Shown here in pieces: positions 34,800 to 44,178 of a stretch of 64,000 nucleotides of DNA. The position numbers and the translations under genes are program-made. The first letter of the stretch is position 1, and each line of letters opens with the position of its first letter. The notes under the pieces are model-generated. The model was not told where the DNA came from. It was given only the letters and a program-made list of their open reading frames with translations, and did not search any database. Source of the stretch: Neoarius graeffei (Eukaryota > Chordata > Actinopteri > Siluriformes > Ariidae); NCBI RefSeq assembly GCF_027579695.1, contig NC_083570.1:4557001-4621000 (forward strand). The letters run 5' to 3'.

Positions 34800-34937
34800 G
34801 CTTCGGGCTGTGAAGGTTCTGAATCTTCTCAATGGAAGGACGCAGAGGTTAGGGAGCTGATTTCCATTTGGGGGGATGCGGCTATTCAAGCTAGATTGGA
34901 TGGATCATACCACAACCGGGCGGTTTTACTTCCGTAA
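34800..34937 (+). pseudogene. Myb/SANT-like DNA-binding fragment (Harbinger accessory protein)
   Basis: The stretch around WKDAEVRELISIWGDAA and ARLDGSYHN looks like the N-terminal Myb/MADF-like domain of Harbinger accessory proteins, which help the transposase bind its ends. It ends at a stop at 34935-34937 and the rest of the protein is missing. The hAT MITE separates it from its likely start codon at about 34395. Confidence 0.65.
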
Positions 34938-35440
34938 ACACTGGCCATGCTCACTGCGTGTGACGTCGTCGTATCCTGCAATGCGCATGCGGAACACTTT
35001 TAGGTCGCTTTTCGTTCATACTGAGGATCACATACAAGTCGCATATATTTGTTAATGTGAACGACCTCACAAAAAAATCGGATTTCACAAAAAAATCGGA
35101 ATTGAGCATTAAGCCTTGCAGTGTGAACGTAGCGTTAGTCTCTGCCCCTTTTCAAGAAGCAACTGCTAAAGGAAATCTTGAATAATCCAGCTACAAAATT
35201 ACACTGATCTCTTTCCAAATCCTTGTTATCGGTTAATTGTTCATAATTGACGATGTTTTCATGCTTAATTTTAGTTTTGTTCAGTAAGTTGATCTGAAGC
35301 TTATTCCTATCATTTTATTCAGCAAATCGATGTCATCATTGTTATTTTACCATGAATTCATATATTTGCTTGTAGCAAATTGTATGTTTGTTTTTCCTGG
35401 CTATCTATTGATTAATTACTTGAATTATTAACTTTTTTTA

Positions 35441-35808
35441 GGGCGGCATGGTGGTGTAGCGGTTAGCGCTGTCGCCTCACAGCAAGAAGGTCCAGGTTCG
35501 AGCCCCGTGGCCTACAAGGGCCTTTCTGTGCAGAGTTTGCATGTTCTCCCTGTGTCCGCGTGGGTTTCCTCCGGGTGCTCCGGTTTCCCCCACAGTCCAA
35601 AGACATGCAGGTTAGGTTAACTAGTGACTCTAAATTGACCGTAGGTGTGAGTGTGAGTGTGAATGGTTGTCTGTGTCTATGTGTCAGCCCTGTGATGACC
35701 TGGCGACTTGTCCAGGGTGTATCCTGCCTTTTGCCCGTAGTCAGCTGGGATAGGCTCCAGCTTGCCTGCGACCCTGTAGAACAGGATAAAGCGGCTACAG
35801 ATAATGAG
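35441..35808 (+). mobile_element. tRNA-derived SINE in the LINE 3' UTR
   Basis: Full length with 14-bp duplications ATTAACTTTTTTTA (35427-35440 and 35809-35822). Confidence 0.95.
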
Positions 35809-36237
35809 ATTAACTTTTTTTATGCTTTATATAAGTTGACCTTAATATTGTCATTTTTATCTTAATAAGAGGAGGCTCTTGAAAAACCATCAAGTTTCAG
35901 GCCTCCCCTGCATGTCTTAGTATTTGGTATATTTTGTTAAGCCAACTTTGTTCTTGTATGTGCAATAAGCAATAAACACTGAGCGTATTCTAGTCAATAT
36001 TTGTTAGTCATAACGAAAAGTATGTGTTGATTTCACAATGTAAATATTATTCCTGTGCATTAAAGAGTTTACATAGAAGGTTCTTTTTTTATCATTGTGA
36101 TGGTAAGACCGCTGAGCGAAAATGTGTGTAATTAGACTATACACCTATATTGCACAACTTCTGGTGAACAACCTCTCAATTCACTATCATACTGTGCAGT
36201 TTATTTCATTGAGCAAGACAGTATACGGTTCTTTTTC

Positions 36238-36480
36238 ACTGTGGTGGGGGGCGTGGTCAAGTGCCGGTTGGTGAGTGGAGCGCGAGCCCGGTGAAGGTGC
36301 TGTGTGTGTGTGTGTGTGTGTGTGCAGTGTGAATCTCTGTCCCTGGCTGAAATCACGTCGGTGCAGTGACACATAGTTTATTTTGAACCTGCTAAAAAGC
36401 GTGTTTTGTGTTAAGTGACAGTTTAAAAAATAAAAACGAAAGTGACATTGATCCCGCCTGCCTGTTTCAGTGTCCACTAG
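36238..36480 (+). repeat. Probable LTR fragment with (TG)n
   Basis: It begins GGGGCGTGGTCAAGTGCCGGTTGGTGAG, resembling 44528-44560, then has a TG microsatellite (36301-36325) and an AATAAA-containing region. It looks like a solo or partial LTR of the element represented at 44515-44975. Confidence 0.45.
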
Positions 36481-37287
36481 ATCAGCAAAGCCGTTCCATT
36501 CATCTTTTTGATTTTTGTCTTTGCTACTGTTTTTGCCAAATGTAGTGATCAGAAGTAATAGTTTTGGGAATACGAACCCTCCACTACATTTGTAATGCCA
36601 CTAATAGACTTTCCTAAACTCGACTTTTGTATAACCTCGTGAATTTCCTGTATAACCCACCTGTTTCAGACATGAGCCTGAGGAGAGAAAAAACATCTCT
36701 AAAGTTTGATTGAAGGAGTGACAGGATATCTGATCGTTCATATTTATTAGTTTGGTCCTGCATTTCCTTTACTTCGCAAAACAGGGTCTTTTCCTCACAG
36801 TTTCCGTTACTGTAGTCAGTCTTCCATGTTTCACACTCACGTCCTCCATTGTTCTCTCAGGTTACAAATTTGTATCCCACAATAGGGAAACCCCACCACC
36901 TCATGCATGACATAGCATGTTGGATTAGGTCACGGTGAGGCAAGAAAAAAATGGCAGAGAATTTAGGGCCACATGGCTCTAAATTCATTAATTGTTCTTT
37001 TAGAGGAAAAAAAATAAAATTTGAAGTCTGAGTTTCGAATTCAGTAGCTTTTGGTCCACTAAAAAAAAATAATTGGGTGCAAGGGAAAATTCTTTTTATG
37101 GCCTAAATTTGAAAAATCTGAAAGGGAGTCTACCTTTAATTATTATAGATTTACATTATACATGTTTTAACTTAAATATTAAAATGAGTGTTTTTTTGTG
37201 CAGCTGGACTGTGTTCTCGTGAAATGGACGACTGAGCAACAACGTGCAGGAATTTTACAGAAAACACAACAGACTTTTTTTTTTTTA
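36481..37287. other. 3' flank of TRIM-B, unassigned
   Basis: No coding sequence or repeat is recognised. This presumably includes the TRIM-B 3' UTR and downstream sequence. Confidence 0.4.
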
Positions 37288-37844
37288 CTATGGATCACAC
37301 AATCTCACAGTAGAACCAGAAACCCAGTAGAACGGTAACCCAGAAACTTTGTAGAACCCAAACCCAGCGTATAGAGGCTGAGTGAATGTGGTGTGGACTC
37401 TGTGGAGGAGCTTCATCGTGTCAGAGACGCTGTAGAAGGACAGAGTTCCTGCACTGTGATCCACATACACTCCTATTCTGGAGGCTAATGGAACTCTGAG
37501 AGCAGTCTTAATGTTGTTGTGATAGAAAGAAGAAGAAGAAGAAGACCACCACAGACTCCAGGACTGATTGTTGTATCCAAACCCACACTCATTACCCCGT
37601 CCTTTCCTGCTGATGTCTTTATATGAGACTGATATGAACACACCAGCAGCACCGCTCCGCTCCACCTCCCAGTAACAGCGTCCACACACACTCTCCTTAC
37701 ACAACACCTGCCAGCAGGAATCAAATCTCTCTGGATGATCAGAGTAACGCTGCTCTCTCTCACTGACTCTCACCGCTCTGTTCTTCTCAGACAGAATGAT
37801 GAGACGATGTGCCGTGTTGGGATCCAGAGTCAGATAACAGAAAT
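37288..37844 (-). CDS. TRIM-B exon 6: PRY-SPRY (B30.2)
   Basis: It starts in the PRY segment ([10 protein letters not shown]) and continues with the SPRY motifs [29 protein letters not shown] and [16 protein letters not shown]. The last residues are STVRLCDP before TAG 37290-37288. The tail is about nine residues longer than in TRIM-C. Confidence 0.92.
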
Positions 37845-38741
37845 CTAAAATAAAAGAGAAAAACAAACTGAACAATGTGAACATGTTGGGTTTAATTCAC
37901 ACAGTATATTTATGTGAAGTGTGTGTGTGTTAGATGTACATTTCAGAAACTCTTCTCTGCTCTGTGGTTCTGGCCCTGAAATGATCTGAACTGCTGCAGC
38001 TGTGGAGAGAAAAATGGAAACATGAGTTTGTGTAAAAGATGGAAAGAGTTTAAAGTGATCCAGTCAGTTTATTCATTTTAAATCAGTGTTTTAGTTCAAA
38101 GTGTCGGGTGAATAAAGTGTCTGCAGAAAAGAAAGCAGGAGCATCGCTAAGAAATAACACATCACTGTGTTTCTCCAGCAGGAACAGCTCCTCTTACCAT
38201 GTGGAGGGATTTTGTTGAATTCCTCCTCACAGAATTCCTCGAGTCTCTTTTTCAGATCTGAGAGAGAATTCCTCACTCCATCAAATGAGAAATGTTGATG
38301 GACAGTGATGCTGGATGTGTGAAATGTTGGTCTGCTCCATGGAGGAGACCGACGTCCAGAAGCTAAAACCTACAGAAAGCAAATGAAATGTAAAACCCAC
38401 TTGTGATGTCAGACAGGGACATTTATTGTTCCCTTAATGAGAGGTGTTTTAGAGAGTGTGTGAGGAACAGCTGGCTCTGTAGATCAGACAGTGAGTGTTA
38501 CCTGGAGGAAATGGATGTGATCGTGTGTGTGTGAAAGCTGCTCCAGCTCAGTGACTCTCCTCTGAAGATCAGCAATCTCCTGCTCCAGTTGCTCCAGGAG
38601 TCGTTCAGCTCGACTCAGTTCAGCCTTCTCCTGATCTCTGATCAGCTCCGTCACCTCCCAGCGCTTTTTCTCCATGGAGCTGATCAGCTCAGTAAAGATC
38701 CTCTCACTGTCCTCCACTGCGGTTTGTGCATTGAGCTGTTC

Positions 38742-38779
<38 letters not shown>

Positions 38780-41700
38780 TCATGCTCCACTCCAGACATC
38801 CACTCCGAAGATTATGAATCTCTCACACCAGTGCCGATCCGAATCTGGAACAGGAATTCCTTCATGCCTGCATTCACTTCCTGGTTTTCTCTGCTGTTAT
38901 AAAAACGCCGTTCTCAGACAGGAACTTTGCCAGAACGTCTCGCTTTGCTTCTAGCAATTTCTGTGCCTCTGTTATGTTTCATGGTTGTTTGCTCAAGCTC
39001 ATTTCATGGTTTTTGCACTAAGTGTTTATTTCTAGTTCATGGTTTTTGCACGAAGGGTTTATTCTAGTTCATGTTTTTTTTGTACTAGGGTTTTTTTTCT
39101 TGTTTTTGTTTTTTTGTCCTACCATTTTTGTCCTTGCTGTTTCGTGTTTTTTTTTTCTAGTTTTCTGTCTCTTGTTATCTGGATTATTTTTGCCATTTGT
39201 TTTTGTCCTGTTTGTTTACCCTTGTGCCATGCCCTTTTCCCTGGATTAAATCTATTTATTTGATTACTGTCTGTGTTCTGCTTGTGGATCCTTATCCCAC
39301 CACACCTCCACAACCCCTAACAGTACGTCCTGGCCAACATGGATCCAGCGGAACTCACCTGTCTGAGAACGGCCATCCAGCAGCAAGGGACTCTCCTCGG
39401 GATCCATCAGCAAGACCTCCAAGATCTCGCCACCCTGTCCAACTCACTCAACCTCCTCACCACACAAATGCAGCACTATCAATTCATGCCTAACTCTGCC
39501 CAGCAGTCTCCAACTTCAGCTCCTGCCACTGCCTTTTCCCGTGAGCCAAGACTCCCAGTGCCTCAGCCCTACGATGGAGAGCCTGGTACTTGTAGATTGT
39601 TCCTTTCTCAATGCTCATTGATCATGAAGCTGCAACCTCTGACCTTCCCCACAGAATGCTCCCAGGTGGCATATATCATCACGCTCCTCACTGGCAAGGC
39701 CAGGGAGTGGGGAACAGCGGTCTGGGACGCCGACGCTCCCTTCTGCTCCTGTTTCAAAGATTTCTCCAAAGAGATAAGGTGAACTTTTGACCGCTCTCTG
39801 TCCAGCCAGGAAGCCGCTAAGGAACTTATGGAGCTGTGGCAGGGGTCCTGGTCTGCCTCAGACTACGCCATCGAGTTCCGGACATTGGCGGCATCATGCA
39901 GTTGGAATGAGAATGCCCAGGTCGACACGTTCCTGCATGGCTTGTCTGACGTCATTATGGATGAGCTGGTATCATGGGAACTGCTGTCGGACCTCTCCAG
40001 TCTCATGGATGTTGTCAACCACATCGACATCCAGATCCAGCAATGGAGGAGAGAGAAGACCCACCCCAGCTTCACCTCCTCTCCACCTCCCGCCTTGTCC
40101 GTCGAACCTATGCAGGTAGACCAGGTATATGTGTCAGTGGAGGAATGACAATGCCAGCGGAGCACAGGGTCCTGTTTCTACTGCAGTCAGTGAGGACACC
40201 TGCCAAGCCTGCCTGCTAAAAGGATGAATCGAGGGGCCCTGGTGGGCAACACTTGGAACCATCCACCCACTGATCGACCGTTACTCCCTGTCATCATTAT
40301 CCATGACGACCAGCATCACTATCTCCAGGCCCTCGTCGACTCAGGGGCAGACAGGAACCTAATCTGTTCTGCCACTGCCAAGCATCTGGGAATCCTGCTA
40401 CTCATCCTCAATGCCCCTCTCACTGTCCTGACACTCAATGGCACCGGCTTGACCACCATCGCCCACCTTACCGCCCGCTCACCCTGAGGATTTCTGGTAA
40501 CCACTCAGAGACCATCCAGCTCCATGTCATGAACAACCCCCATGTACCCATCATCCTAGGATTACCCTGGTTAATGCTGCACAACCCTCACCTTAACTGG
40601 GCCAATAACACCATCCTAGGCTGGAGCCATTCCTGCCTAGCTTCCTGCCTGAACTCCACTCTGCCTCCCGCCAGACCACCGCAGCCTCCAGCCAGCGAGT
40701 TTCCCGACCTCTCTCATGTGCCTCCGGAATACCTGGACTTAAGACTTGTTTTCAGCAAGACTCAAGCAGTGTCCCTCCCTCCTCACAGTCCCTATGACTG
40801 TGGAATCGACCTCCTGCCTGGGACAGCGCCACCCAAAGGGCGACTCTACTCTCTGTCTGCCGTCGAAAGGCAAGCTATGGAGAAGTACATCTTCAAGTCT
40901 CTGGCAGCTGGGATCATCCGCCCTTCTTCCTCCCCAGCAGGGGTGGGATTCTTCTTCATGGATAAGAAGGACAAGTCGCTCCACCCATGCATTGATTATC
41001 GAGGTCTCAACACCATCACAATCAAGAACCACTACCCACTACCACTCATGACTATGGCCTTTGAGCTACTCCAGGGAGCCAAGATATTCACCAAGTTGGA
41101 CTTACACAATGCCTACCATCTCGTCAGGATCAGGGAGGGGAATGAGTGGAAGACGGCCTTCAACACCACCACTGGTCACTATGAGTACCTCATGGTCCCT
41201 TTCGGCCTGACCAACGTGCCTTCCAGGCACTCATCAACGACGTCCTGAGGGACTTTCTCAACATCTTCTTTTTCGTGTACCTGGATGACATCCTGATCTT
41301 CTCTCGCTCCCTGGAGGAAGATCGGGGCCATGTCCAGCAGGTCCTCCAGCACCTGCTAGAAAATAAGCTATATGTCAAGGTGGAGAAAAGCAAATTTCAC
41401 CAAAGCTCTGTCTCATTTCTGGGGTTCATCATCTCCCCATCTAGGATCGAGATGGACCCCCTCAAGCTTGAGGCAGTCGCTGACTGGCCCACCCCATCCT
41501 CACGACGAGAGCTCCAGCGTTTCTTGGGATTCGCCAATTTCTACAGGCACTTTATCCGCAACTTCAGCACAGTGGCTGGACATCTCACAGCTTTAACCTT
41601 GACTAAGACCTCATTCAAGTGGGGGGAGGAAGCAGAGAGAGCCTTCTCCATGCTCAAGCACAAGTTCACCACAGCACCCATTCTCACCATACCCGATCCC

Positions 41701-44124
41701 ACAAAACAGTTTATCATGGAGGTCGATGCTTCCGAGTCTGGGGTCAGAGCCATCCTCTCCCAGAGGGCCAATGGTAACAAGGTCCACCTCTGCTTTTTCT
41801 TCTCTCACCGGCTGTCCCCTGCTGAACAAAATTACAACATCGGCAACAGAGAGCTGTTAGCCATCAAGCTAGCCTTAGAGGAGTGGAGGTACTGGCTCAA
41901 GGGTTCGGATCTCCCCTTCCTTATCTGGACCGACCACAAGAATCTGGAATACCTCAAATCCGCCAAACGCCTTAACTCACAGCAAGCCCGATGGTCTCTC
42001 TTCTTCTCCCATTTCCAATTCACACTCTCCTACCGCCCAGGCTCCAAGAATGGCAAACCCGATGCCCTGTCCAGGATATTCTCTGCCTGCCAGGAGGAGT
42101 CTAGCATGCCTGAAACCATCCTCCCTCCATGCTGCCTGGTGGGGGCCACCCTACTTGAGGTAGAGACATTGGTGCAGAAGACCCTGGAGCAGGACCCCGG
42201 AGAAGGTAACTCAAGCAACATACCACCTAACCATCTACTTGTTCCCTGTTCTGTGCAAACCCAGGTGCTGCAGTGGGGTCATGGCTCCAAGTTGGCTTGT
42301 CATCCGGGAGCTGCTCGAACCCTGGCACTCATCCAACACTGCTTCTGGTGGCCATCCATCAAGGAAGACGTCCAGGAGTTCGTGGCAGCCTGCGACACAT
42401 GTGCCCAGAACAAGACAGCCAATCAACCCCCTGCTGGCTTGCTAAGACCCCTCCCAATTCCTCATCGACCCTGGTCTCACATCGCCCTGGACTTCGTCAC
42501 AGGACTCCCCAACTCAGGTGGCAACACATGCATCCTCACAGTTATTGACTGGTTCTCCAAAACAGTCCATTTCATCCCTCTGCCCATGCTTCCCACAGCT
42601 AAAGAAACCGCTGAATTACTCATCCTTCACGTTTTCCACCTACACGGACTCCCCACTGACATCGTTTCTGACCGGGGTCCTCAGTTCACTGTGCAATTCT
42701 GGAGGGCCTTCTGCAAACTCATTGGGGCCTCCTGTAGCCTCTCCTCAGGGTTCCATCCTCAAACCAATGGCCAGGCAGAAAGGGCGAATCAAGATTTGGA
42801 GGTGGCACTCAGGTGCATGATGTCCAGGGATGCCGCTTATTGGAGTAAGTACTTACCTTGGGTCGAGTATGCTCACAACACTCTCCCTTCATCTGCCACA
42901 GGCCTCTCACCCTTCCAGTGCTCCCTAGGTTACCAACCACCACTCTTCCCCAACCAAGAGGAGGAGGTCGCCGTACCCTCAGCCTAGACCTTCATATGCC
43001 ACTGCAGGAGGATGTGGGCATTGGCTCAGAGAAGACTCATTTGCTCCACCATAGCATCCAAGAGGCAGGCCAACAAACATCGCTCTAAGGCACCCACTTA
43101 CTGGGTGGGGCAGTGAGTCATGCTCTCCACATGCCATCTGCCACTCAGAAACGTCTCCCACAAGCTGGTGCCCAGATACCTAGGACCCTTCCTCATCAGC
43201 AAGGTGATCAATCCATGTTCCATCAGACTGGCATGACCACTTACCATGTGACTTATTCACCCCATTTTCCATGTGTCACAGCTTAAACCTCTGGTCTCTA
43301 GTTCTTTGTTCCCACCCTCCAAACCCCCTCTTCTCAGGCTCATTGATGGTGGCGAAGCCTATACAGTAAAAAAGCTACTGAAGGTGTGGCGGCGAGGCAG
43401 AGGACTCTAGTATCTGGTGGACTGGGAGGGTTACGGTCCCAAGGAGAGAAGTTGGGTCCCCACCAGGTTCATCTTGGACCCAACCCTCATCTCTGACTTC
43501 CACCGGCAACACCCCGACGCTCTTCCTAAAGCGCCTGGAGGTGCTCATTGGGGGGGGGGGGGGTACTGTTATGCTCCGCTCCGGACATGCACTCCAGAGA
43601 TTACGCATCTTTCATGCCAGTGCCGATCTGAATCCAGAACGGGAATTCCTTCATGCCTGCATTCACTTCCTGGTTTTCTCTGCTATTACCGTATAAAAAC
43701 ACCGTTCTCAGACAGGAACTTTGCCAGAACATCTTGTTTGCTTCTAGCCGTTTCTGTGCCTCTGTTATGTTTCAAGGTAGTTTGCTCAGGCTCATTTTTC
43801 TAGTTCATGGTTTTTGCACTCAGGATTTATTTCTAGTTCATGGTTTTTGCACTAAGGGTTTATTCTAGTTCAGGTTTTTTTTGCACGAGGGTTTTTTTCT
43901 TGTTTGTTTGTTTTTTTTGTCCTAGCATTTTTGTCCTTGCCTGTTTCATGTTTTTTTTTTCTAGTTTTCTGTCTCTTGTTATCGGGATTATTTTTGCCAT
44001 TTGTTTTGTCCCATTTGTTTACCCTTGTGCCATGCCCTTTTCCCTGGATTAAATCTCTCTATTTGTTTGATTACTGTCTGTGTTCTGCTTGTGGATCCTT
44101 ATCCCACCACACCTCCACGACCCC

Positions 44125-44178
<54 letters not shown>

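Larger units (their letters stand above)
34101..35134 (+). mobile_element. PIF/Harbinger-type element, non-autonomous
   Basis: The termini GGCTACGTTCACACTGCA and (reversed) CGCTACGTTCACACTGCA match at 17 of 18 positions. TTA target duplications lie at 34098-34100 and 35135-35137. It retains part of a Myb/SANT-like protein, the accessory ORF of Harbinger elements. It is interrupted by a 369-bp hAT MITE. Confidence 0.88.
21158..35206 (+). pseudogene. LINE reverse transcriptase, scattered fragments
   Basis: Fragments in order: NYRPISILPAFSKIFEKL and YGFRKNYSCYMALLQLV (21240-21440); LDLSKAFDTVDHHIL (about 21848-21890); the VPQGSIPG block (near 22020-22060). After the Tc1 come a degraded catalytic box (AGNTN where ADDTN is expected, near 24305) and WF-ANKLSLNIKK. 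After the Gypsy element come TRFLGVLIDEKLTWKNHVE and the C-terminal HKHNTRQ block, then LPLFKKQLLKEILN to TGA near 35206. Frameshifts and stops occur in most pieces. A 150-bp part of the C-terminal region is duplicated (32876-32990 and 33891-34003). Confidence 0.82.
21158..35984 (+). mobile_element. Single decayed LINE (Jockey/CR1-like) split by nested insertions
   Basis: The LINE pieces are 21158-21470, 21838-22067, 24257-24501, 32712-32990, 33638-34100, 35135-35440 and 35809-about 35984. They read in order as RT fingers, palm, thumb, C-terminal region and 3' UTR. Between them lie a SINE, a Tc1, a Gypsy element, a TTAA foldback element, a Harbinger element and another SINE, each with its own target duplication. 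About 2 kb of LINE spans 14.8 kb. Confidence 0.85.
38778..44129 (+). mobile_element. Chromodomain Gypsy retrotransposon inside TRIM-B intron 2
   Basis: LTRs are 38778-39322 (TGTCATGC...CCTAACA) and 43567-44129 (TGTTATGC...CCTAACA), roughly 90% alike. The internal region reads gag, protease, RT, RNase H, integrase and chromodomain, placing it among fish chromoviruses (sushi-like). A G-run polypurine tract precedes the 3' LTR (about 43550-43563). It lies antisense to TRIM-B within a CA microsatellite, so the target duplication cannot be resolved. Confidence 0.94.

Noticed and set aside
39022..39263. ORFs rich in Phe and Val
   Set aside because: They are translations of the T-rich Gypsy LTR, and the same occurs in the 3' LTR at 43840-44185.
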